A DNA stretch of 64,000 nt, taken from positions 122,732,957 to 122,796,956 of the forward strand of contig JBCNJP010000007.1 in NCBI GenBank assembly GCA_039602395.1, in the 5' to 3' direction. The position numbers and the translations under genes are program-made. The DNA is from Deinandra increscens subsp. villosa (taxonomy: Eukaryota; Streptophyta; Magnoliopsida; Asterales; Asteraceae). This document shows positions 34,854 to 46,483 of this stretch, piece after piece (position 1 is the stretch's first letter; each line of letters opens with the position of its first letter). The notes below the pieces were generated by a model. The model was not told the origin of the DNA and did not search any database. It worked only from the letters and a program-made list of their open reading frames with translations.

Positions 34854-37800
34854 TGTCACACCTCAACCAATAACGGAATATGTCTGGGCGTAACGATTGT
34901 CCATATGTACACAACACTATTCATTATGTTGCGATATTCTTAATTAAGCTCATTTCATAAATATCAAACAAGTCATACAATGATCAATTACATCAAACCA
35001 AACATATGATTAAAAAGTAATAATAGTCTCAAATTGTTTAATTAGGTCCATTAAAGTCCATGCGATCCTATAGTGATAAGCGACGTGATCAAACATCATT
35101 ACCTGCAACATGTACAACATACATGTCAACTAATATAGTTGATGAGTAATCATAGGTTTATAAACGATCATAGTTTAAAGCATGCGATTTAGTGATGTCT
35201 AATAAGCACAAGTATAACGAATAAGTAATGAACTAAAGCACATGGGGGTCAACGTAACTCAAGCCCCTCGACATTTAGGCTTTCAATCACTCGGCGCCAA
35301 AACCAGGCAGGCTAGGTGAGTTGCCAAACCAACGGATCCATAATTGTAACCCCGACTCAAATGAGTTAATGAGATACATCTATGAACATGATCCACAAAC
35401 AAAGAACAATAACACAACCAAATCCATAGCAATGATCCATACAAGTTCACATACAAGAGCACGTAGAACAAACACGGAATTTGCGTGTGGTTTTAGAAAA
35501 TAAATTTCAAGAACATACCTTGACGATCGAACGCGATAGGAGAAACACCGACAAATAAATAAATAAGTGAATAAATAAATGAAACGTATGACACGAAACA
35601 ACGTGACGGAAAAGATTGGATTTGCGACTCGTTGGTGGTTTATTTGAATGATAATGTACGAGTTAAAATAACCAATTCATGAGGTCAACCTAAACCTAAG
35701 TCAACGATGGCATAAACATTAATTATCTATTTATTTTCAAGACGTCACAACAATATTTATTTCCATGGGGCTCAAAGAATATAAACTAATGGCCAATATC
35801 CTAATATGCCTAAATATGAATATTAACATGATTCCAACATATTTTCATGAAATAAATAAGAATCTAGCCTTTTTATAAAAATCTAACATAAATCTAATGA
35901 AAAATAATATATTTTTATTTTAAAACCTAATCTACGAAAACATGGATTTTTTTATTAAACACATAACATAAATCTAGGGGTCAAAATGTCATTTCAACAT
36001 GATTAACCATAGATTTATCATAATGATGTCATTTTTATGGAAAAATTTCTAGATCTAACATAAGATTATAAGCATAACATAAATCTGATAAAACTACCAC
36101 AAAAATGTCATCTTTTCCATAATAAAACCTAAATCTAAGCATTAGATTTCTATTAACACAAGATAAGCTCCTAGGTCTATGATCAAGATACTGATTTTAT
36201 GTAGATCTAAGTGTCTAGTTCTATATAACCAAGATCTAACAAGATCAAGCCATGAAAATAAAGAAAACACCATTTTAAGCATAAAAGTCATATCTTTTAT
36301 AATCAAAACCCTAGACATAAGATTAGACGATGATTTCTCTAGATCAAACCCTAGATCGACATCCAAGATTCAATATTTATCAAGATCCAAGTGTAGAAGT
36401 TCATGCATGGACTAGATCTATCAAGATCTAGCATAAAAGTTAAGTAGAAAAATGTAAACTTTTGTCATAAAAATCATATTTTTAAAGTAAGAACCTCTAG
36501 ATCTAACATTAATGGTAAGATCTAGGTTTAAAAACATAGAAAAATCAGATCTTGATAAAGGAGGATAAATGATTCAAGAAGATGGATGTTTGATTTGAAG
36601 AAACTAACCTTTTTGGATGAAACCCGTCACGAGAAAGGCTTGAAATTGCTAACTTTGAGCTCCAAAATTTCTAGGATCTTGATATGGGATGAAACCAACC
36701 TTTTTAGTGTTTAGGGGGCTAAAGAATGGAGAGCATGGAGGGTAGAGGTTACTAGGATACTTAAATACCCGAATTTTAGGTTAAACTCGTCAGGTGGTCG
36801 GTGGTGGTACGCGAAGGTACCCCCAACTGGACCTTCGCGATACGGCGCGTGTTCAAGGGTGATGCGCGATCCAGTTTTTGCTCTAGATTTCTCGTTCTAA
36901 CCCCGATTTAACCCCTGTTTTCATCCATTTTCCCCATTTTACTATTACCATCATATTAACCACATTCAATCCAATCAAATTGATATAAAATATGTCACAT
37001 ATTGTGAATAACGGTTGTTAGCAGCTCCAATTGTTTGATTGAAAGTGTATCACGAATTCAGATATATCTGGTTTCTTTGCTCAATGATTTCTGGAATTCC
37101 CCAACAATTTCTTGTGCCTTATGGCTACCAAATGTTTAGAAGCTTGTAACCCACAAGTACTAATGCATATTCAGACTAACTGGTAATCCAATTTGTATAG
37201 AAACAAAAGCAACATAACGATATTATCATTATACCATACAATCCAACTCCTCATATTCAATACCAGCGAACAATTGTATTTGGGCAGCTTAAATCGGTGT
37301 TTATATGGTGTGGGCTCTCCTAAAAGGTTTAATGGTTCAATCATCGCCATAGACTGTGGAGTAGATAACTAGGAGTAGATTAGATGAGCATGTAAGAAAT
37401 ATTTCATAGGCACACACAGTTTTCAATCGGATATGACAGAGAAAGTTCCAATAAGGAATATGTGTAATATGTTATGTAAATGTATAAGATTATTATGATC
37501 AAACACAACGAATCTTTAAAACTGTTCGCGAAAGGATGATAGCCGGGGATTATAACCTTCAACTGTTAGACAGTTATATCAGTAGAACTTCCATCGTCGG
37601 TAGTAACTAAGTTAATACTTATATACTAAGTTGATACCGAAGTACAAAGTTGCTATATATGAACAAATTCGCTATTGACGAACAAATTCGTTACTGATAA
37701 ACAAATTTACTAAGGAACTAGTAAGTTGCAACCGGTGTACAAAGTTGGAACCGATCATCCAAGTTACTACCGATTGATGAACAACTTTGATACAAATGAT

Positions 37801-39612
37801 GAATTATGGAGTCTATCACCAACCTTGGTGCCAAAGATCAAGTTTGATACCAATATACAAGTTTGCCATTGAGCTTTTAGTACTAAAACATAATGTTTAA
37901 AGTTTAGTTGCCACTGAGAGGCCAAGTTGCTAGCTACCGATTAGTAGCAACTTGTTACCGACTATCGGTTACCTTTTGTAGATCATGAGCCACCTTGCTA
38001 TAATTGAGTTATACTTTAAGTTTCAAACTATTATATTAACCTCTCAAAATAAATCTTTTTAGATGCATGGAAATAAGAAATTCTTACACGAGAGTGCACC
38101 ATACACTTCTTGGCTCATTCCATGTTTATTCTTATGTTTAATTTGGTATTAAGTAAATCTAATTAACTACACCAAATGAAATTGATGATACTAAAATTAT
38201 TAACATTCCTTTCTCATTTTAGTGTAATTATCGATTCACTTAAACTTGTAATAACAGAAACATGAGCTTCTGTATAAATGGAAATATATATCGTGGAGAT
38301 TGAACTTGCATGTTAGTATAATGCACTGTTCACATATTCGAATATTGAGGTGTCTCATGGATTTAAGCATTTTCTATATATTTAAGGACATAATAATAGT
38401 ATACATATAAGTTTTAATATACTCGGCATTCTTAGTTTCTTACTTGACACTACTACTTACTAGCATTGTGTCACAATCCACTAATGTGTATATAGAAGCC
38501 AAATCTTAACTTCTTGAAATATTTAAGCTCCATATCCACGTATATAGTTCTTTTAATCTTGCACATGCTTTTTGCAATTTTTTAAAAGAACTATTAATAA
38601 GATATAAGCAGTAATGCAGACCTCCTCAACTCACAAGTCTGAATATATACATAGGGATCTATCACATGTGTTCCAATCTTTGCATGGAAGATGTTCCACA
38701 TTGAATTCAACTTCTAACATTGTCTCAAAAGGAAAGTGGATATCTTATCATAAGCGATCATTAAATGGACCTTAATCCCATCCTTTCGTCCTGTACAATA
38801 GATCCCTTGCTAACCATTTGGTTAAATGACCGGATAAATTGTGTTGTGTACAGACAAACTCAAGAGATATCACACCAAGCATGACAAACTCACGAATCAT
38901 GTTGTGTTTATTACCTAAATGTCTAAACTTGGCATTCTACACTTGACTATATGCCTTAGCCGGTGTAATAACATTATAACACCTCATAATATGGATGATA
39001 TCGATTTAGGCCACAATATAATCTCATACACTAAATTCATTAGCCACTCAGATTCTTTACAAGTTGTGGCTAAAGCTACAACATTATATTCCATTTTCAA
39101 AGTAGTTATGCAAATTTGCTTCTTTGAAACCCATGAAATAGCCCCTCACCTAAACAGAAATACCCATCCATTTTAAAAAGTTAAACGTACATGAATTTTA
39201 CATTAATAGATCGTGTGAATATTCGCAACAAGGTAATTTGGTCATTTAAAAAGTTTGACAGATTTTTTAACAATAGTTAATGGAAGTGACATAAAGTGTT
39301 ATAAAGGCCTTACATAAAGCCTAATTTCTTATATTACCTTAGTTTAAAGACGAAAACTAAAATTTTATATTAATGAAACAGTCTAGAAGGTCAATTTACG
39401 ATATTATATACTAATTTAGCATTGCTAATGAATGTGTGTGTTTCTCGTTAGTAAAAGCACCTAATGATATCAAGATGTATAGATAAGACATCATTTCCAA
39501 ACAAGTTGATGGTCAAAATCCTATAGTGAACAAAATGTATTCGTTTATAGTAGATAATTAACTAGAGTTATATGAGCTACTCGTTAAAAGAATAATTAAA
39601 AAGATTAACAAA
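34854..39612. repeat. large direct repeat, copy A (possible LTR)
   Basis: From 35518 to the gap this matches copy B (from 40113) base for base apart from scattered substitutions and a few indels (for example about 19 bases present near 36945 and about 21 near 38030 that copy B lacks). The left 664 bases have no visible partner because copy B begins in the gap. The left end reads TGTCACACCTCAACC, typical of an abundant class of Gypsy LTRs, and is preceded by TTTAT. The unit contains a GC-rich patch near 36790-36870 and a fossil Copia fragment. No host gene is seen in it. Confidence 0.75.
38640..39152 (-). pseudogene. Copia RNase H fragment in copy A
   Basis: The minus strand encodes SWVSKKQICITT, EYNVVALATTCKESEWLMNL and, with stops and frame changes, later pieces resembling the RNase H end of Copia polyproteins (for example a KAYSQV block and LTKWLARDL). 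On the same strand a TGTTGGGGAATTCC word at 37093-37106 may be the start of its 3' LTR. Confidence 0.75.
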
Positions 39613-40112
39613 NNNNNNNNNNNNNNNNNNNNNNNNNNNNNNNNNNNNNNNNNNNNNNNNNNNNNNNNNNNNNNNNNNNNNNNNNNNNNNNNNNNNNNNN
39701 NNNNNNNNNNNNNNNNNNNNNNNNNNNNNNNNNNNNNNNNNNNNNNNNNNNNNNNNNNNNNNNNNNNNNNNNNNNNNNNNNNNNNNNNNNNNNNNNNNNN
39801 NNNNNNNNNNNNNNNNNNNNNNNNNNNNNNNNNNNNNNNNNNNNNNNNNNNNNNNNNNNNNNNNNNNNNNNNNNNNNNNNNNNNNNNNNNNNNNNNNNNN
39901 NNNNNNNNNNNNNNNNNNNNNNNNNNNNNNNNNNNNNNNNNNNNNNNNNNNNNNNNNNNNNNNNNNNNNNNNNNNNNNNNNNNNNNNNNNNNNNNNNNNN
40001 NNNNNNNNNNNNNNNNNNNNNNNNNNNNNNNNNNNNNNNNNNNNNNNNNNNNNNNNNNNNNNNNNNNNNNNNNNNNNNNNNNNNNNNNNNNNNNNNNNNN
40101 NNNNNNNNNNNN
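39613..40112. other. assembly gap (500 N)
   Basis: Exactly 500 undetermined bases between the two large repeat copies. If both copies are complete to the borders proposed here, at least about 700 bases must be missing, so the stated size is nominal. Confidence 0.99.
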
Positions 40113-43100
40113 CCTTGACGATCGAACGCGATAGGAGAAACACCGACAAATAAATAAATAAGTGATATAAATAAATGAAACGTATGACACGAAACAACGT
40201 GACGGAAAAGATTGGATTTGCGACTCGTTGGTGGTTTATTTGAATGATAATGTACGAGTTAAAATAACCAATTCATAAGGTCAACCTAAACCTAAGTCAA
40301 CGATGGCATAAACATTAATTATCTATTTATTTTCAAGACGTCACAACAATATTTATTTCCATGGGGCTCAAAGAATACAAACTAATGGCCAATATCCTAA
40401 CATGCCTAAATATGAATATTAACATGATTCCAACATATTTTCATGAAATAAATATGAATCTAGCCTTTTTATAAAAATCTAACATAAATCTAATGAAAAA
40501 TAATATATTTTTATTTTAAAACCTAATCTACGAAAACATGGATTTTTTTATTAAACACATAACATAAATCTAGGGGTCAAAATGTCATTTCAACATGATT
40601 AACCATAGATTTATCATAATGATGCCATTTTTATGGAAAAATTTCTAGATCTAACATAAGATTAGAAGCATAACATAAATCTGATAAAACTACCACAAAA
40701 ATGTCATCTTTTACATAATAAAACCTAGATCTAAGCATTAGATTTCTATTAACACAAGATAAGCTCCTAGGTCTATGATCAAGATACTGATTTTATGTAG
40801 ATCTAAGTGTCTAGTTCTATATAACCAAGATCTAACAAGATCAAGCCATGAAAATGAAGAAAATACCATTTTAAGCATAAAAGTCATATCTTTTATAATC
40901 AAAACCCTAGACCTAAGATTAGAGGATGATTTCTCTAGATCAAACCCTAGATCTACATCCAAGATTCAATCTTTATCAAGATCCAAGTGTAGAAGTTCAT
41001 GCATGGACTAGATCTATCAAGATCTAGCATAAAAGTTAAGTAGAAAAATATAAACTTTTGTCATAAAAAACATATTTGTGAAGTAAGAACCTCTAGATCT
41101 AACATTAATGGTAAGATCTAGGTTTAAAAACATAGAAAAATCAGATCTTGATGAAGGAGAATAAATGATTCAAGAAGATGGAGGTTTGATTTGAAGAAAC
41201 TAACATTTTTGGATGAAACCCGTCACGAGAAAGGCTTGAAATTGCTAACTTTGAGCTCCAAAATTTCTATGATCTTGATATGGGATGAAACCAACCTTTT
41301 TAGTGTTTAGGGGGCTAAAGAATGGGGAGCATGGAGGGTAGAGGTTACTAGGATACTTAAATACCCGAATTTTAGGTTAAACTCGTCAGGTGGTCGGTGG
41401 TGGTACGCGAAGGTACCCCCAACTGGACCTTCGCGATACGGCGCGCGTTCAAGGGTGATGCGCGATCCAGTTTTTGCTCCAGATTTCTCGTTCTAACCCC
41501 AATTTAACCCCCGTTTTCACCCATTTTTCCCATTTTACACATTCAATCCAATCAAATTGATATAAAATATGTCACATATTGTGAATAACGGTTGTTAGCA
41601 GCTCCAATTGTTTGATTGAAAGTGTATCACGAATTCAGATATATTTGGTTTCTTTGCTCAATGATTTCTGGAATTCCCCAACAATTTCTTGTGCCTTATG
41701 GCTACCAAATGTTTAGAAGCTTGTAACCCACAAGTACTAATGCATATTCAGACTAACTGGTAATCCAATTTGTATAGAAACAAAAGCAACATAACGATAT
41801 TATCATTATACCATATAAATTCCAACTCCTCATATTCAATACCAGCGAACAATTGTATTTGGGCAGCTTAAATCGGTGTTTATATGGTGTGGGCTCTCCT
41901 AAAAGGTTTAATGGTTCAATTATCGCCATAGACTGTGGAGTAGATAACTAGGAGTAGATTAGATGAGCATGTAAGAAATATTTCATAGGCACACACAGTT
42001 TTCAATCGGATATGACAGAGAAAGTTCCAATAAGGAATATGTGTAATATGTTATGTAAATGTATAAGATTATTATGATCAAACACAACGAATCTTTAAAA
42101 CTGTTCGCGAAAGGACGATAGCCGGGGATTATAACCTTCAACTGTCAGACAGTTATATCAGTAGAACTTCCATCGTCGGTAGTAACTAAGTTAATACTTA
42201 TATACTAAGTTGATACCGAAGTACAAAGTTGCTATATATGAACAAATTCGCTATTGACGAACAAATTCGTTACTGATAAACAAATTTACTAAGGAACTAG
42301 TAAGTTGCTACCGGTCTACAAAGTTGGAACCGATCATCCAAGTTACTACCGATTGATGAACAACTTTGATACAAATGATGAATTATGGTGTCTATAACCA
42401 ACCTTGGTGCCAAAGATCAAGTTTGATACCAATATACAAGTTTGCCATTGAGCTTTTAGTACTAAAACATAATGTTTAAAGTTTAGTTGCACTGAGAGGC
42501 CAAGTTACTACCGATTAGTAGCAACTTGTTACCGACTATCGGTTACCTTTTGTAGATCATGGGCCACCTTGCTATATTGAGTTATACTTGAAGTTTCAAA
42601 ATAAATCTTTTTAGATGCATGGAAATAAGAAATTCTTACACGAGAGTGCACCATACACTTCTTGGCTCATTCCATGTTTATTCTTATGTTTACTTTGGTA
42701 TTAAGTAAATCTAATTAACTACACCAAATGAAATTGATGATACTAAATTATCAACATTCCTTTCTCATTTTAGTGTAATTATCGATTCACTTAAACTTGT
42801 AATAACAGAAACATGAGCTTCTGTATAAATGGAAATATATATCGTGGAGATTGAACTTGCATGTTAGTATAATGCACTGTTCACATATTCGAATATTGAG
42901 GTGTCTCATGGATTTAAGCATTTTCTATTTATTTAAGGACATAATAATAGTATACATATAAGTTTAATATACTCGGCATTCTTACTCGACACTACTACTT
43001 ACTAGCATTGTGTCACAATCCACTAATGTGTATATGGAAGCCAAATCTTAACTTCTTGAAATATTTAAGCTCCATATCCACGTATATAGTTCTTTTAATC

Positions 43101-44194
43101 TTGCACATTCTTTTTGTAATTTTTTAAAAGAACTATTAATAAGATATACGCAGTAATGCAGACCTCCTCAACTCACAAGTCTGAATATATACGTAGGGAT
43201 CTATCACATGTGTTCCAATCTTTGCATGGAAGAGTTCCACATTGAATTCAACTTTTAACATTGTCTCAAAAGGAAAGTGGATATCTTATCATAAGCGATT
43301 ATTAAATGGACCTTAATCCCATCCTTTCGTCCTGTGCAATAGATCCCTTGCTAACCATTTGGTTAGATGATCGGATAAATTGTGTTGTGTACAGACAAAC
43401 TCAAAAGATATCACACCAAGCATGATGAACTCACGAATCATGTTGTGTTTAATACCTAAATGTCTAAACTTGGCATTCTACACTTTGACTATATGCCTTA
43501 GCCAGTGTAATAACATTATAACACCTCATAATATGGATGATATCGATTTAGGCCACAATATAATCTCATACACTAAATTCATTAGCCACTCAGATTGTTT
43601 ACAAGTTGTGGCTAAAGCTACAACATTATATTCCATTTTCAAAGTAGTTATGCAATGTTGCTTCTTTGAAACCCATGAAATAGCCCCTCATCTAAACAGA
43701 AATACCCATCCATTTTAAAAAGTTAAACTTGAATTTTACATTAATAGATCGTGTGAATATTCGCAACAAGGTAATTTGGTCATTTAAAAAGTTTGACAAA
43801 TTTTTTAACAATAGTTAATGGAAGTGACATAAAGTGTTATAAAGGCCTTACATAAAGCCTAATTTCTTATATTACCTTAGTTTAAAGACGAAAACTAAAA
43901 TTTTATATTAATGAAACAGTCTAGAAGGTCAATTTACGATATTATATACTAATTTAGCATTGCTAATGAATGTGTGTGTTTCTCGTTAGTAAAAGCACCT
44001 AATGATATCAAGATGTATAGATAAGACGTCATTTCCAAAGAAGTTGATGGTCAAAATCCTATAGTGAACAAAATGTATTCGTTTATAGTAGATTAATTAA
44101 CTAGAGTTATATGAGCTACTCGTTAAAATATAATTAAAAAGATTAACAAACACATCAATAAAGATTTAAACTTATGATTTTTAGGACGCGACAA
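40113..44194. repeat. large direct repeat, copy B (possible LTR)
   Basis: Partner of copy A; matched positions lie about 4595 bases apart at the left and 4538 at the right, so copy B is 57 bases shorter over the shared part. Similarity is visible to 44150, where copy A enters the gap. The sequence GGACGCGACA at about 44184-44193 would mirror the TGTC at the start of copy A, and TTTAT follows at 44195-44199, the same five bases that precede copy A. Confidence 0.75.
43180..43695 (-). pseudogene. Copia RNase H fragment in copy B
   Basis: Same fossil as in copy A with the same disabling changes plus a few private substitutions, showing that the Copia decay predates the duplication. Confidence 0.72.
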
Positions 44195-44199
44195 TTTAT

Positions 44200-44683
44200 A
44201 TGAAATTAATTTATGATTTAAGTTTTTAGTATTGTCCAGAACCTGGTGTGGACACAAATTTGATGTGGATGAAGCTAGGTTGTCGTTGGGAAAAAGCACC
44301 ACTCCTTCTGAGGCTTCGGTGAATCCATGAGTCCTATGTCAAGAAAACCAATTGACTATTTAAAGAAAAACCCGTGTAGTAAAACAAATTAATAACCAAT
44401 AAGAGTTTAGCGTCGCGAAACACCCTATGCAACTTCAACTCGACAAATTGAAGCATGTGGTATGACATCCCTCACCTTTAATAATCAATTTCCTTTGGGA
44501 TAACATAGTAGTAATATAATATTTCGTATATTAAGACATGAAATCGTAAAAAGGTTCGATTTGCAAATACTGAAAAAGTAAGTTGATATATCTAGATTTC
44601 TGGTTTGAAACTAACACAAGATGCAGATTCCGATGAAATCGCATGCTCACCCATCTGCACACTGCGCAACACGACAAAACCAG
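44200..44683. other. intergenic DNA, no feature recognised
   Basis: No gene or element seen between the large repeat and the SINE target site. Confidence 0.5.
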
Positions 44684-44697
44684 TCTAGGATTTCCCT

Positions 44698-44956
44698 TTT
44701 TTTTTTTTTTGGAACGGCATCGATCAGGCGACTTTGGTCTCACGTGTAAACCTACCCTTGCGGGGCTATGTCCAAGGTCGATTACTCGGACCTCCGTGAG
44801 AACCAAGACACCCCCTCCTGAAGCTTTCTCCTGGCAGAAACCCCCTCCTGGAACAACATGGGGTAAAACTGCCTCCCCTTGGATTAGAACTTGGGTCACA
44901 TAGTAACCAAAGCCCTAAGAGCCAAGGGGGTAACCACTAGGACAAGTCCTAGTGGT
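44698..44956 (-). mobile_element. tRNA-related SINE upstream of the SOFL gene
   Basis: On the minus strand the element starts at 44956, has an A-box-like TCCTAGTGGTTA and a B-box-like AAGTTCTAATCC, and ends GATCGATGCCGTTCC plus about 14 A. A perfect 14-bp target duplication (TCTAGGATTTCCCT on the plus strand) flanks it at 44684-44697 and 44957-44970. The right duplication touches the SOFL TATA box. A 122-aa open frame through it is spurious. Confidence 0.88.
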
Positions 44957-44972
44957 TCTAGGATTTCCCTAT

Positions 44973-44980
44973 CATATAAA
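44973..44980 (+). promoter_or_regulatory. TATA box of the SOFL gene
   Basis: CATATAAA lies 92-99 bases upstream of the SOFL start codon, followed by a pyrimidine-rich leader with a (CTTT)n tract at about 45021-45040. It sits two bases beyond the SINE's target duplication. Confidence 0.5.
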
Positions 44981-45071
44981 CATTCAGATTCCTCCCCTCT
45001 TTCTCCATATCCTACTCCTTCCTTTCTTTCTTTCTTTCTTCAACACATATTCACTTTCTTGAATCACAAAA

Positions 45072-46237
45072 ATGGATCAAGTTTTTCATGATTCAGAAGA
45101 GTCAAGCAGTGGGTGTGAATCTGGCTGGACCCTCTACTTAGACCACTCCATCACCATTCATGATTGCTCATTTCAAAACAAACACAATCAAGATCATGAT
45201 GATAATGATAATGATGGTTTTCAAGAAAATGATGATGATGATGATGATGATGATGATATGTCCATGGTTTCAGATGCATCTTCAGGTCCACCACATTATT
45301 TGCAAGAACATCAAGAACAAGATGAAGATGAGGAGAATACTATGAATGGTGTTTTGTGTGATCCTATTTTGGCCTTTGATCATTCTAGGAAGAGACGAAA
45401 GATTCTTGAACAAAAGAATTTCTATGACCTGCAACTGCAAGATCTGCCTGCTGCAGCTTCTCTTGATGACACTGCTAGTTCTCCATTTTTCAGCTTTTCC
45501 AATGTAAGTATCCACATTCATTTTCAAGATCTTGGATTCTTTTTTAATTTAGAAAATGGCTAACTTATTCGTCGTCCTACTATTAAATCTACATCTTTTG
45601 TCCGCGAGACTTGATTCGAATATATCAATCTGAAAATAGATATTTTCTAAACTCTTTCTGAAAATGTTTGATGAATTGGTATATATCAACTTGTGTGAAT
45701 CTGTTGATGGTTTATTTTTATTTTTGTATCGAGGGGTCATGCATAGTAATATCATGACTTCAAGATCTATAAATGAATGTAGTTTTTACACGTCTTTTAT
45801 TTCTATGTAAACTTTTGAGTGTTTATATAAATATCATCTTTTTTTCTGATTTTGCAGAAGGATATAAAAGTGTGTAACAAAGAGGTTTTGATAGAGGATG
45901 ACAACAGTTTTGATTATTCACAAGGCCATTCCGCGACCTATTTTGAGGTAACCTTTTAAGTGGTTGAGGGTTCTAGTCTTGATGTAGATTCAAAACGTTT
46001 TTAAAATTAAAGAGTCTTATAGTTAATTAATATTTATAAAAAGTACTTTGAGAGAGATAGAAAGAGAAAATTACTTTTGACTGTCCTCTTATATACTTAC
46101 TAAACAATTCTTTTTCTTCATTTTGGAGCATTTTTAAGCTTTCTACAATCCCATAATCACATATTTACTGTCTGTCTTTTTTTTTACTGGAACCAAGCCT
46201 AACAAGATGTTTATTTGACAATGAACAGATGGTCTGA
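45072..46237 (+). CDS. SOFL: SOB FIVE-LIKE (SOFL) family protein, 176 aa
   Basis: Three exons: 45072-45503 (donor AAT|GTAAGT), 45858-45947 (acceptor TTTGCAG) and a last coding piece of nine bases at 46229-46237 (acceptor GAACAG, encoding Met-Val-stop). The start was chosen because it follows the pyrimidine-rich leader and begins MDQVFHDSEESSS. The N-terminal motif GCESGWTLYL is the SOFL-A box and SMVSDASSGP is the SOFL-B box that define this plant family. Between them is an Asp run encoded by a GAT repeat (45229-45257). A basic patch RKRRK near residue 107 could be a nuclear signal. SOFL proteins in Arabidopsis influence cytokinin levels and responses; the molecular activity is not established. 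The convergent MRS2 gene ends 246 bases downstream. Confidence 0.92.
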
Positions 46238-46483
46238 AGTGGATCCATGACAAGCAAAGAGTAAAAGGAATAGGCAAGTCTCATCAATGCACGTGGACTT
46301 TAGATCTACACATTAGTTAGACATTTTACAATTTTGATTTGCTTCTTTTTGTTAGTTATGAGTAGTGCTATTAACCAATCATATTTTGACAACTGTTTCG
46401 TATATTCATAAACAAAAAGCCAGTACAATAGTCGCGCTCAAATGAGAACTATCACTAGAAATCGTCGAGTAAACGAATATGAT

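Noticed and set aside
36142..36415. paired open frames repeated at 40738-41011
   Set aside because: They recur only because the whole region is duplicated; both strands are open over the same AGATCTA-rich DNA and the composition is not protein-like.
44531..44899. 122-codon open frame on the minus strand
   Set aside because: It is the SINE sequence read through; the tail of A bases becomes a Lys run.
45160..45345. Met/Lys-rich frame overlapping the SOFL exon
   Set aside because: It is the GAT repeat of the SOFL gene read in another phase.
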